Source: Rhyzopertha dominica
Taxonomy: Eukaryota > Arthropoda > Insecta > Coleoptera > Bostrichidae
Direction: 5' to 3'
Assembly: GCA_025024175.1 (NCBI GenBank)
Contig: QCXZ01000064.1
Location: forward strand, 17,918,001-17,982,000
DNA: 64,000 nt
Part shown: positions 1-12,971 of the stretch, piece after piece
How positions within the stretch are numbered: the first letter of the stretch is position 1
Layout: every line of letters begins with the position of its first letter
Notes under the pieces: generated by a model
Databases searched by the model: none
What the model was told of the DNA's origin: nothing
Seen by the model: only the letters and a program-made list of their open reading frames with translations
Translations under genes and position numbers: made by a program

Positions 1-2689
1 GTGCATCGGAGTAAAAAATTAAACAACATTATGCCAGACCGAGAACAGAAGTGAATAAATTAAATACATTAGGACGGAAATATTTTCTTGTTTTTAGAAG
101 ACCATTATGATTTAACAGCGGTCCTCACGAAAACTCCAGATTGCTTCGAGCGAGCTATAGTGTATAATTTGTTACATCTTTAACGGAGACCTTAACAGCA
201 TTAGAATATTTATTTGTAATTAGATTTAACGTGTGGTGTGAGTTCGTTTTAACGATGCGGCGGTATTTGTTAGTATTAGTAGTTATTTACAAAAATGTTG
301 TGTTCTTTGTGGCAGGTACATTTCGTTAAGTGGACTGGTAATATGACACTGGTAAATTTGAAAAGCGGTTATGCTATCTATCATATTTTCTTGTAATTAT
401 TTTAGAAACCATGGTGATTACCAAATATTGGTTGGTCACAAGTCTCTCTAACTTTCTAACGATTTTTCCTAGCAAAAATCTTATATATATTCTTAATACA
501 GTAGTAGAGGATATAACTTTACTACATTAGTAGTTTCGATATTTATTTTCTAAACCAGAATCTGGTGGATGATAAACTATCTAATATTGTGGTTGTTTAA
601 ATATCGCACAAATGGTGATAATTTTGCCAGTCATGAAATGCAGGAAACAGGAGTATCGCTTTATGCTATAATTTTTCTGAAAGCGTGAGAACCNAAATAC
701 GTTAATAAAAAATATATACTAGCACGAAACATTCTATATTTAGTTGAGCATGTATCGATAACGAGAGATGTTGTGCAAGTGTAAGAACCAGTGCAAAACT
801 ATACGACCTCGATAAATAACTATGTACGCGTGATATTACACCATGATACGTGGAGGCGTTCATTGTTCTCAAGGAAATAATGAATGCCTAGCAGCTAATT
901 ACACCTGCCTTGCACCCCCTAAAAGTTTTAGGTCATACAACAAAGCCCAAAGAATTACTTGCAGTTGCAATAAAATGCGTTGCAACCTTTTGGATACAAT
1001 AAATAGAAGAACGCTAGAATAAGTAAGATTTATAAAGTTAGCAGTATTGATATTCTGTAAAACGCAATAATTAACGAGACCTTCATATCATCTAAACTGT
1101 AAATACTGGGTAAATATTATGAATAAGTACAGTCGTGCCAAACTCTAATATATATGAAATCGTTATATGGACATTAAATAAATCATTTATTTATAAGAAC
1201 GGTCGGGTATATTTTAGAACAATATATGCAATACAGAGGGCTGCAAAGAAATAAAGAAGTATTTCATAGGCATATAATAATTCAACACTGAAGTCATTTA
1301 CTTGCTTGGCGAAGGAAATGATGAAGGTGCTATTAAACTTGAACAATGCTATGACGATGATTAATCATTTATGTTATAAGAGGAAAATATTTGAGATCTA
1401 TAAGCCTTAGTTAGTGTCAATGTTGCTTGGCTAGGTATTAAAGTGGCATACAATGAAGATGCTGCATTATATATTTAATATGCATTAGGTATCGTCAGTA
1501 CAGAAATAAGAAACAAAGCGAAAAGTTCAGACCACATAAGAAAATTCGTCGTATTAGTTGCTAGTATGCTATGTACGTGAATATTAAGCAATAAAATAAG
1601 AACATCATAAAAGGGATTTAACATTGTTTATTAGATTAAACATTTTGCGTTTTTAAAAGATTCTTAAGGCACATTATGTTGATGAAGTTTTATATTCCTT
1701 CTACTACTACTATTCCTACTACTCATTATTAAGTCAACAAAATTATAGTTTGGACTATACCTCAATGACTTTGAATTTCATTTACTTTTCTAGATTCAAA
1801 CATCATGAAATATCATGAATTTGTACTACGTTTTACAATTATTTTATGCTCTATGCATTTGGTGGTCTAATATAGATAAAAATAATTCTTTGTTGTAGTT
1901 AAAAATCATCAGATTTTTTATTTTCATTTTGACATAGCGGGTGGCCTATTCCATAATTAAGTTGCGGCAACATTATGTATAGCAATTCTACAACATTTAA
2001 CTATTATTTATATATATGGCACACAGCGCGCGTCAAAATTTTATCGGCCGCTCATCCTAATTTCTAAGCGCGTTAAGTTTAAAGCTTCGTAATAAATAGG
2101 GTAAGATCGTTGAAAAATTATCTGCTTTTTCTTTTTCACAACGTGTCGAAGACGCCACAGTCAATTCCAATTAAAAAATGTCAAACAACGACAGGAATCG
2201 TACGACGATCGCACGACTATTAGTGTGTAAACTCATGTTTAGAAAATTGTAATAAGACAATCCATACACGAGCCCCTTAAAGAATTGTATTTATGTATAT
2301 CAATTATAATGACCCTTCTATTGTTTTTGACACCTTTTCCTTATTGTAATTACTCAGTGAGCGAGCCAAACCAAGTTAATTGTAAATACTGACTAAAGAT
2401 GAAATACGTCTTCGAACTGCTGAAAACGCCCACCTTTAGCCGTTAGGCGAGTCTAGATCTATCGTACATTATGGGAGAAGGATTTCCACTTGAGTAAACT
2501 ATATTTTTGTTTTGAAATATCCTCGCCGAAAAGAAGAATCTCGTTAAATCCTGAAAACGAGCAGTGCATATTGTTAAGATAGGTTCTGACTAGTCTGAAA
2601 TAATGCGAATGGGGTCGTCTCTTTAAAAGTTTCTTTCGTGGAGTTTTTACCTCCTGAATTATTGCGGGCTTGTTGACGATCTGGAGGAA
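1..2689. other. AT-rich DNA without a recognised gene
   Basis: No reading frame of meaningful length and no transposon motif could be read on either strand before the mariner remnant that begins near 2690. There is a short run of ACT/ATT triplets near 1698-1725. The stretch could be intergenic or intronic; nothing here decides between them. Confidence 0.5.
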
Positions 2690-3420
2690 TCCTAGATTTT
2701 TGAGCAGTCAACGTGGCTTGGCCAGGTGAACCGCTTTCTACAAACGAAAGACCAACAAACTGACAATGTTGTCCGTGTGCGGCGTTCTGTCATCTAATCA
2801 ACAAGAAGGTTAGCTCGCAAACAAACTGTTGCACTCTGAACATGTGAGGTCGTATTTTGCATAAACATCTTCGTTTTCAACCCTACACAATTGCGTTTTT
2901 ACAGGAACCGAGGAACCCCAAAAACCGTGTCAACTTTTGTCGACAGCTTCTTAACGACGTTCCAGTAACCGATATCGTCAAGTTGAGCGATGAGGCACAT
3001 TTGCTCCTGCCAGCCTCAGTAAATCGGCAAAATTTTCGGTAATGGAGTGAAGCACGCCCGAAAGTTGTGAGAACTTCTTGTGACCAAACCATAATGACCT
3101 TGATCTTAACCATGTGTGGTTTAAACAACATGGAGTGTCAGTGCACACGGCCTGAAGATCGAAGGATATTGTGATGCAGAAATTTCCAGGGAAGGTAATT
3201 TCAATAAAGGGTGACGTTGGACGCCCTGTTCGATCTCCAGATTTAACTCCATGTGTATTTCCTATGGGGTAGCCTCAAAGCTAAAACGATGTACAAACAC
3301 AGACCGCAAGGTTTGATTGCCTTGTCTCATAAGAGCGAGTGATGGACAACTATCGGTTAAAACTTCAGGATTGCATTCCCAACAAGCAAAATTATTTTAT
3401 AATTTCCAAATAGCAAGGCA
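2690..3420 (+). pseudogene. Decayed mariner-family DDE transposase
   Basis: This is a broken transposase of the Tc1/mariner superfamily, in the insect type whose proteins contain an ILHKHL(R/H)FHPY-like segment and an FSDEAHFHL-like segment. Translating + in shifting frames gives in order: a helix-turn-helix remnant (VRVRRSV, then ARKQTVALNM, about 2770-2842); ILHKHLRFQPY (about 2857-2890); a segment around LSDEAHLLLPASVNRQNF that contains one of the catalytic acidic residues (about 2980-3040); SVHTA in the usual QQDGATAHTAR position (about 3137-3152); GDVGRPVRSPDLTPC with the third-acid region (about 3211-3251); and a C-terminal MDNYRLKLQDCI (about 3343-3378). At least one frameshift and several stops separate these blocks, so no protein can be made. 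The terminal inverted repeats were not found. The family call is fairly firm because the blocks are in order and correctly spaced; the subfamily is open. Confidence 0.8.
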
Positions 3421-3429
3421 TATTTGTTA

Positions 3430-4570
3430 TATTGTTGTTTTATTATTGTTCCTCGACGTCCATTTTATTTTATAAGGTATTCCCCTACGAGTATTCAGCT
3501 TCAGTACACTAAACTGTTATATAGTTTAGTGTTAGAAACGTTTTCACAGCAAAATTATAAAACAGTGTTAAGCACCATTTTATAGTCATTGTATAAAGGT
3601 TTGCACAACATTTTATAGAACATTTTTCCAGTGGAGACAAATTATTTTATAAAGAGTTTAAATATGTGTTATTCAACACTGAATCGTCATCTTGTGAACA
3701 CCTATAAAACTATTATATTAAGTCTTGATTTGACACATGTAAAAAAACAATTTGTTATACAGTTATTTCTTCTGTGATAATCATGCTTTATAAAGAGGAA
3801 ACCATATTATTATCATGATTATAAACACATATATGGCCGCCATTGCGTAAAGCCCACTAAAAATTATTTTTTTTACAAAATGGTAATGTACAAAAGTTAT
3901 GTTTCTAAAAAAAATGATTATAAAATGCGGTTTATAATCAGTGCAGATAGATTTAAGATGCCACACGATTAAAAAAATTTTTTGTATTTTGTCAATATTT
4001 CTTTTAAATTGATGAAATACTTATTATTTTTGAAGCGCTTAAAAATTTTAAAAATTTTGTTTGGTAGTAGTTTCTTGTGACTACAATTCAATACTACGCA
4101 TATTTTATGTCATGTGGTACGGTATATATCTTGGTGTGAGGACATGTTTTATTTTACAGAGGAATATGGGTTGCAACTTTACCCAATCGTTAAGAAATAA
4201 AACATTCTCCGCCAAATCGGTTAAAACACCGAAATATTCCTTTGAAGATGCTGAATGCAACAGAATTGTAGCATAATAGAAAATGCCGTAACATTTATAA
4301 AACTGTTTTATAATAAATTGCTATAAAACCGTTTTGTAACTGATTTATAGCAATTTTTATACCACCTCTATAACTATCTACAAAACTGTTCTGTAACACC
4401 TACTAGAACCATTATGGGATACTGTATATAATTAAAATGTTTTATAAAGATGCGCCTTTTTGCATCTTTAAGTATTCTATAAACGTTATGACAATGTTTA
4501 CAAGAGTACAACTGTTTTATAAAAATTGTTTTATAAACGTTTGCCTGATCATTATAAAGCTGTAAGTTGC
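3430..4570. repeat. Stretch dense in TTTTATAA-type boxes
   Basis: About fifteen TTTATA/TATAAA-type boxes occur, in both orientations, for example near 3465, 3555, 3577, 3612, 3643, 3706, 3780, 3918, 4294, 4440, 4512 and 4553. Several are extended to a form like AAACTGTTTTATAA. Boxes this dense and alike resemble the internal repeats of a non-autonomous DNA transposon. No terminal repeats or target duplication were found, so the class is unknown. The 61-aa and 73-aa reading frames in this stretch look accidental. Confidence 0.35.
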
Positions 4571-5247
4571 TAGTTGGGTTGATAATGGTAGTCATTATCC
4601 TACCGACGTTTTGTTTAAAAGAACTCGATGCAAAGCCTTATGGTTTGTAGAATAAATGAGTATAAATAATTGTTTCGTATTTTTATTTTATATCGGCTGT
4701 CTTTTGTACCTTCAGCAGGTGGGGACCTCCCAACAATATGTCTCATACAAGGTTTATTCTGCTTCATGACCATTTTTTCGACACGCGTACGAAAATGATA
4801 AACTGCAAAAGAAACGATAGTAACAATATTGCAAGGGCAGAGGTAGTGTAAAAACAGCATTAAAGTACGGTATAATAGTGTAAATAATTGACAAGGACAA
4901 CGGGTATCTCCGACTTTACTAACACCTCTGGTTGTATTTGCAGTTAACGTCATTATGAAGCATTTTTAGACTCAAATCTTCATATTTTCGGAACAGATCG
5001 TCCGATTACTTTTTGTACCACCAGCGCATAGAGGATTAAAGTAGCTTTTAAATGAAATGTAATATAATCACAGCTAAACTGTCTAAAATTCTTGAGTCAT
5101 CTTGTATTTTACATCCCTAAACTGAACCACCACCTCTAAATTTGCAACTTGTCGCCTCTAAACTGGAAAAGTATTAAATTAGTGAACACTGTGGTTAGCA
5201 CATAAGCGCTTACATTTAGTTAATAAAGTGATATTCTGGTGGAATAA
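4571..5247. other. No recognised feature
   Basis: A 112-codon antisense frame (4615-4953) is open but shows no domain, no signal peptide and no neighbour that would support it. I regard it as chance. Confidence 0.4.
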
Positions 5248-5510
5248 ATGAAGGCCGTGCAAACAGATCTAGCGATCTGGTAAAAACGCGGTGGTACGAG
5301 TTCGAAATAAGGGCAGTCACGCGACCCTGGCCGGTAACTTTATCACACCGCCCGATGCCCTACGGTTATTAAGTGAGTCGGAACCGGATCTGCCGAAGGT
5401 TCTGGGAATGATTGCCAGGAAATTCCAGACGTCTTTTCCCTGACGTGCTGGCATTCTTTATATGCCAACATCCCGATCTACTATTGCCATATCGATATAA
5501 CGTGATAAAT
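5248..5510 (+). repeat. Possible tRNA-derived SINE
   Basis: The block is GC-richer than its surroundings. It starts with a tRNA-like head: an A-box-like TAGCGATCTGG near 5267 and a B-box-like GAGTTCGAA near 5298, in the order expected for an internal RNA polymerase III promoter. A body of about 200 bp without reading frame follows. No poly(A) tail or clear target duplication was found. It could instead be a conserved non-coding block. Copy number in the genome would settle it. Confidence 0.35.
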
Positions 5511-8500
5511 AGCTTTGTTTTTTATATATCGTCGTGACGGGTCGGCCTGCGGCCACATCTTCGGTTTTTATCGTTTCCTTGCCACTCAGTTTTTTGTGGC
5601 GCCGTAGGATTACCTAAAATATATTGGAATTATATAGGACGAACTGGTAACACCACCTGAGGTTCCCGCTTAAAATAAAACGGTCCATGTTTTATTGCCG
5701 TACTGGCGGTTCACAGCCACTACCTGGTTTGGAGTGTTCTTTTTTACTTTACACGTTAAGTCTAATCTGTTTTAAATTGGTTACTGTCAGGTGCAGTAAT
5801 TGAAAGAGGTGTAGACAGGAGATATATTAATCGTTTTTGTGTCGTAATGTTGAAGAAGGTAATTTTTCATAACGACGGTATGAACCCGGCTGGTGCATGA
5901 AAAGGAAATTTTATATAATGCATCCGAGAGCCAAGAAGAGTACAAAAGCGATACCCTGGTATAAGCCTTCCGTTGTCTATTCTATAAATTGTGACCATGT
6001 TCTCCAGACACTACGATTCTGTTACCAAGATGCTTCCGTAAGAAAAATTTTGCATTCCCGAAAACGAATTTACTGTGAAAGTCGTTAAAGTTTCCTATCT
6101 TATTGTACGTATATCTTCTTGAAATGCGGACGCATCATTAAATTTGTATGAATGTATAGATCTTTTAACAATAACAGTGTCTATAATAAACATGACGATT
6201 ATGTTTTACAAATGTTAAATTAACCGAACTTACATGGCAGTTAAAACTAAAGAATAATCCTGGGTCAATGTAAAATCAAACTAATCATGTAAATGGAGGC
6301 AAACGAGCGTTATGAGTAAGTGGCTAACACTTTTTTTAAAGAAACCATATGCATTTTGTTACATTCGAGCCATTATTATCTAAGAGATTTAACCATTATC
6401 TCATTTGGTATGAAACACAATCAAGGTGGTCACATTTAGAAAAAAGATTATTCCATGTGTATATAAATATAAAGTTCACAAATGAAACAAAATACGTCAT
6501 TAAGTGGCTTTGGTTTCCACATTTAATGAATTAATAAGGTTACACCGCACATACACATTTTGGATAGTCGCGTTACTTCCAATGTACGGTTTACGTATAC
6601 TCGCATTTTAAATGACCCCAGAAAAAAATTTAAAGGAGTCAATTCTGGCGATCAGGGTGGTNATTCTACAACTGCCCTTTAAGTTATCTATTGGCAAAAA
6701 CGTCATTAAAGAAGCAACGTACCGCAAAATCTGAAATATGAAATATCTTGCTGAAACCAGATATCTTCTCATGAAATATCATTGTCCAGCTCATTCGGAA
6801 ATATCCCAGCCAGTGCACGTACTAAATCATCTCTGAGAAAATCAAAATATAATCGCCCTAAAATTATCTTAAAATAAGTGTAACCTTTATCTGAACAATA
6901 AAGATGCGGCTGGTATTTCTGATTTTTTGTGAAGTAAGCGACCCTACCTATACCGCAGCATATTTATGTCCTAGTATAGAAGAAATGGTTTATCTAAGAA
7001 TTGCATGATGCATCAATACTTCCTACTGATACATTATTAATGGTGTGATTGGAGTTATAATAGGGTAGTAGCTTTTAGCCAGTATTTATAAGGGTAGTGC
7101 TTATTATTACTCTACGAGTGCTCGTTTTTAGCGTTAGTTACTTTGCTTAACTCGGCAAGTTAAAAAACAATTAGGCTAATCAAGTTAGGTACTTTAATGA
7201 AATTCGGCAAACTACAATTAAAAGGATATATTGTGTAACAATTTAATTGTTGTTTATTAATACTGAATACACACCTATATAGCACATTTATAACCGACTG
7301 ACCATTTTACGAGCACATATCACTGACATTGACTTGGGTAAATGCGCAACTTGTTTACATCACCTTGAGTTCATACGTTACAGTAATCAGGGTAAGTGCA
7401 AGTTTGCAACTTCCAAAGCCAAACATATTTACTTTGGACGCTACACAAAGCGTGTTCCTCGAAAGTGGGCTATTTCAATTGAATTCAATTTAATCAACAA
7501 GGTGGTGTTTATTGAATTCCTGCAAATTAATGACCTGTGTATATAACTAGTTCATAAAGAAGAAGTTTTTTTTTCACTTTCACAGATCAACAAAGTGATG
7601 CATAATACACGCTATTATTATGCTTCGCTTGCCTGTGTACTATATGGCTTTTCTATAAAAATCCACGTCAGTTATGTCTTATGTTTTGTAATTTACCGAA
7701 GGTCTAAAACGAAATAGTCTTATCGATCCATTTACTAGAATTTCAGTACTAAAACTATAATGCAATATATTAAATGCTTACTATTAGTACCATCAAGGTA
7801 CTCTTAAAAACAAGGTTACTTTCAATCTGCTGTTAAAGTAAAAACAACAGAATAACATCAAATAAGGATATGTAAGAAAAGTCAAACACTATGCAGCACC
7901 AGCTTTGCAATGTTCGCTACTAAATGGGTTGTGATTTAAAACTTATAAACTGTAATCACCTGTTTCAAATACTTACTGTACATCAGAAACACGTTAAAGT
8001 GATTTACTTTTGACGACTTCTTATTATGTGCCTACAAGCCAGAATCTATCTGATCTTTTATATTGATGTGACTGTATGTTTTACTACTACATTCTCTAGT
8101 TCATTCAACTCGTAAAAAGTGTGCGTTACGTAATCGTGGATATCTTGGGCAAATACTTGTATCGCACATCTTTATGTCCGTTCTTTATTTGGCCTCTCCA
8201 AATAGAGCGTAGGCCATATGTACGTTTATTAATCAGCTAATTTTACAGGCAACGATCGTAAAACCTGTTCTCTAAGTAATAGAAACGATAGTGCGTTATT
8301 TGATGTGTTCGAGTGCCTGTCTATAGATATATGATAATTTACGTCGCAGGTTAAGCACCGAAAAGCGTTAATTAATAAAGGTCAGAAAGAGGAAAGTTGA
8401 TCGGCGACGGGCTATGTAATAAAGACCGCCACTAATGCACCGTTGTGTTAAACAGGGCACCAACATAAAGACCCGTGATTGTCATCTTTAGACTGGCCGA

Positions 8501-11500
8501 CGAAAATATTTCACGGTGTTTGGATAGCGGAAAAGCTTAATAATTTATGTTCATCACAGCCACTATGGATTGGTGCTTATAAACTATTCAATGATAAAGG
8601 CTTTCCTTGCATTAGCGGTATTATCTTTGTTCTTTTGCAGTAAAATACTGGTTAGAACTATATCTCGATTGATTCTTCCTTAATGGATTATTGCATTTCT
8701 TTTTCGTTCATAAGGCACCCACGTCCATGTCATATCGGTAATAGAGTACATTTCCGTGCAATTCAAGTTGATTACTTGAGAAATAGACATCAAAACGAAT
8801 GGCGCTTCTCACAGCTGTCGAACATGATACTATAGTAATTAATAGCTCAGTTCAGCCACGTAAGTAAAATACCTATACAGAATATCCAAAAAGAAAAAGG
8901 AAGTTTCTGGGTAAATAAAAATTGGAAAACTTGGAAAGTTAGTAAACTAAATGTTTCTAACAGTGTCAACTTCCGGTTATACCTATAGTAACGGCAGCTT
9001 CCTTATTTTAAATGAACCACCCTGCATTTTTTCACATTTTCGGATTCTACGATTAACAAGGTTGTTTGTTCAAGGTAATCGATATCTAAAACCCATTGAT
9101 CCAGGGATGTATACAGGGTCTGAAGCCTATGTATAAAACTCGTAGTATGGCTTAGCTGTAAGCTGTTGCAGGCATTACTGTATGAAAGCGGATAAAATAT
9201 TATTTTCTTTTAGTTTTTACTAGAAATGTAATAAATGTTTGAATTACAAGTAAGCATTTTAGGCTTTATTGTGCAAGTGTTCTTAATGTATATTAAGTCA
9301 ATTTACTCCGCTTCCTTCTATACCAGATTTACCCGGAAACGATACCCTCTGGTGTTTTCCTTATAGAGAGAAACCAGTGTTCTAAGATAGTGGTAATTAG
9401 GGCACAATACAGCGATGAAGGGTTATCCCTAGGAAGGAGGAAACTAATCCGAGATGTTTAAGCGATAATTTCGGAAGTTTATTCGATACTTGCCCTACAT
9501 AATTACTGGTACGCTCCTCTTCCTCTGCTATTATTAGGGAACTTCCTCCGTGAGAGACTTTTATTTATGTTTTGCTGTTTAGCGGGGGGAATGCCTTAAT
9601 GACGGCGGAAGGCGCCCTTTAAACGCTTTTAATTCAATTGGTTGACTAGCGAGAGGAAAATTACATCTCATAATAAGGTCAGAAGCATTTTAGTAGAAAA
9701 CTGCGTTTTATAGCTAAGTTGCTAAGTAACTTGAAATATTTCACATAGGCAATATTTTTCATTTGGTTCTTGTGATACGAGCCTTCTCCCGGGAAATAAT
9801 TGTGGAGAACCAATTAACATTGTTATCGATTTAAGTATACAAAGTTTATACAGATTTATAGTATCGTGTACCCTTCTTAAAGATTTGTAGTTTGTTGTCC
9901 TATTATGAGTAAGCATCAATAATTGTTTATATCCACAGTCATCCTATCTTCTTCATTTTTAGTGGCAAACAGTATTGGACTATTAAAACAATATTTTTAA
10001 ATGAGCTCGTCTCTTTTGAAATCTGCAGTGGTTTCTCCGTCCAAAAAAACCATTTCTCGTAAATAACATTTAATCTCTTCAACTACAGTTTTAACCGCAA
10101 AAAAGTCGTTTTGCCTCTCTGAACGTGTTGAACTTGAAAATAATGTTTCTCCATCAAGAAAGATAACATCTATGTATTTTGGATTTCGCCATTACAGTGA
10201 AGTACACTGGCGCAGCAAACGCTTTCCCGCTACCATCACATTTTTTTACAGATTCTGCTGTTTTAGAAATGTGATATTTTATATTCTGTTTCGTTATACA
10301 GTGAGGAAGTTTTCTTCGCAGTCTTGTTTCGTTTTCCATGTGTATAATCCGGACCAGGACGGTTGAAGTTAACAACAAATTGATTAAATATTGCCGTCAT
10401 GTCAGTTGTGTAAGTTTGTTTTCTTTCACTGTATTCAGTTCTTCTGTCGAAGAAATAGAAACAAATACATACGATTATAAATAATAAAAATGTAAAATTC
10501 TTGGTTAACTTGCTTGTATGTTTTCTGAAGCTATTATAATAAATAAGTTCAGGCTTTTGCCTTACTACAGTCCAGTGCAGGAGACAACTGTTTTTAAAAA
10601 CTTTGGGATTCAAATCCTAAATTTTAGTTTTTTTAGTTAGGTGACATTGACCAGCAACCTTCAATACTATCGCCGTGCAATTTGTAGCTGGGTAGCAGTT
10701 ACAAAAAGGGAGCACAAAGAATTCAGAAATCAGCACCGCCCGCGTTGCATGGTGAATCATTTATAGAAGTCGTGTATTAACCCACACTGCTTCATATATC
10801 CACACTAACCTTTTAGATAATTCATCAGAAATGGTCACTCAAAAATTTTACTGTTGCATGTTGATCTGCTTCCAACTTTGCAAAGCGATATGACAAATAA
10901 CACTTATGTTTAATCTTTCATTGATCATGATCACGTCGTATCTTCCTTATAATTACTAAAATCAAAAGAACCTTGTAACATACTCAGTGTTGGCAAAACT
11001 TGCCCATTGTTCTGTTTGGCAAGTGGGTTATTTTGTAACTCCAAGGATGAGGTTCTGTTTTATAAATTTGCCAGTTTGCTAATTAATTCTTGAAGATACT
11101 CCCTAAATGTATTTCACACTGTTTTTGCCATCTCTTTCTATCCCAGCCAAATACCAAAGTCTTAAAAGTTCTATTTATTAAGTTTTGTAGGTATATCTTG
11201 GATTTGCAATTGTATAAATACTCTTTCACAATTTTAACCTAATTTAAACCATCACGTCAATTTGTGCAAGAATACTATAATAAATTGTGAGACATAGCAT
11301 TACAGATCAATTAAGGACTACGACATTACTGGAAGCCATTACAGTGACTTCGAAAACACACCAAATTTCAACGCGAAACAAATCGTAAACTTTAACGAGG
11401 GAACATCAATCTTTTTACGCTACAGATGTTCCCGATGTTTATGCAATGAACTAGAATTTACATTCATTAACATAATAACCAGTTTTGTCTACGCTGGAGA

Positions 11501-12665
11501 ATTTGTTGCGGGTTTTGTTAGCTGCAACATCACACGAAAAATCCGAGCAGTCTCTTGGCGCTTTTCCACTAGATATACTATAACAACTCCTTTCACTCTG
11601 GTCCACTATAATTTCTGGAATTTACCAAGAGCTTACGACTGATATAAATCATGTTCACCTTTTGTTTTTATACAACTATATGGCAGGAAGCTATGCAATA
11701 GAAACTAATTTATGAACTTCATTTTCTTACGGTATGTCCGCCTGCCAGTGTTCATTAAGGGCGTCTCTGTATTAATTTCATCGCGGCACCTGGAAGAAAA
11801 ATGATCTGCTGGGACAATTTGACAGCTATCCGATACATACGACTTTTAGGATGGTAGCTTTAAAAGCGAACTGGAGCATAAAATTACTGTCCTAGTAATC
11901 AGGCCATACCAGTATTAGAAGCTTTTAAGTAGAAATTTACTTGTACGGGTAATATTACTTTAGTAAACGCCACTCTATTTGTTCATTAGTATTTGTATTT
12001 CAGAAGTATTTGTACGCGGTATGTTCAGAAGTTTACTGTCATAACCACGATTTTGTTTAGTAGTGCTATTTACCATAGATGTTTTCAGTAGTATCCAGGT
12101 GAAACTTCATAATATATTATACATTTGTAAAAACAGTGCTATTAATATAATTACGATTCTCAATAACGTTATTTTTGATAGGTATGTATTCTCGCATTCT
12201 ATTTGTAAAATTTTATACTAAGTACTAGAAATTTGTTGTACTCGCAATCGTTTATCGCTCTGACCCGTAGTGGTTAACATGCATGGTGACTTAATAATTT
12301 GTTCTTGTAGATTACTTGTGCGGCTATTTGAAGCAAACACTGCTGTTAATTTTTGTTTAGCACCAATAAACTTGCTTAAGATATTATAGCGTTTTAGTTT
12401 CGTGAGCTAGTGAAAGATTAATTTAATGCTGAGCAATAAGTATACTGTTTAGTAGCTGATGGTATCAGGTACCATATCGTATGATGAGTTTTCAGTTCTT
12501 TGCACCTCATGATCTGTTTTTCTTTTTATTGGTTTAATCACCGAATCACTCCCAGCCGACTGCAGCTGGAGTATAAGCCATTAAAGTTCCAACTCAGTTT
12601 CCAGAATTCTATTCAGTGGCCTTCACATAATATGAATTAATCACAGGCATAAAAATACTGCAAAA
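5511..12665. other. Gene-free AT-rich DNA
   Basis: All open frames here are short (60-116 codons) and show no recognisable domain. Two stretches stand out by being GC-richer and motif-rich: 8330-8560, with TTAATTAATAAAG at 8368-8380, and 9300-9660. They might be conserved regulatory DNA; this is only an impression from composition. Confidence 0.45.
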
Positions 12666-12971
12666 TATGCTAATATTGACGAATTGGTTAAGGCTTTCGC
12701 GGCCAGGTGATGAACTGTTGTCCTGGTTCGGGTATAAATGCCGTCGTCAGTTGAAATTGCTTCCTAACGTTTCGCTAGCACGAGTGGCAATATTCTTTAG
12801 AGGTCCTTCCATCTCCGGTGCTGTGCTTTTGGTGCGGTGCTGCACGTAGTCTACCGGAGATGGAAGGACCTCTGAAGAAGCTTGTCACTCGTGTTAACGA
12901 AACGTTAGGAAGCAATTCCAACCGACAACGGCCTTTAGACCCAAATCAGGACAACACTTTATGCTAATATT
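12666..12971. mobile_element. 282-bp inverted-repeat Penelope remnant with 12-bp TSD
   Basis: The direct repeat TATGCTAATATT at 12666-12677 and 12960-12971 is a 12-bp target duplication, the size range expected for retroposition. Between them lie two long inverted arms, about 12704-12820 and 12851-12966, around a loop of about 30 bp. The arms are nearly identical over GAAATTGCTTCCTAACGTTT and over AGGTCCTTCCATCTCCGG. The right arm reads CTGAAGA (12872-12878) and then CGAAACGTT (12898-12906), the same terminal signature seen at the ends of the GIY-YIG-bearing Penelope copies at 16.7-17.3 kb and 48.2-49.3 kb. No coding part remains. I infer two Penelope-type termini joined head to head in a single insertion. 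Confidence 0.7.
12872..12906 (+). ncRNA. Hammerhead-like motif in Penelope terminus (degenerate)
   Basis: The order CTGANGA, spacer, GAAAC, then a GTT triplet matches the core of a type I hammerhead ribozyme. The helix II spacer has no convincing pairing, so this copy is probably inactive. Confidence 0.3.

Noticed and set aside
10154..10613. Overlapping frames on both strands
   Set aside because: No domain recognised; AT-rich, chance frames.
10600..10625. GATTCAAATCC as a tRNA T-arm
   Set aside because: No acceptor stem, D-arm or anticodon arm could be folded around it.
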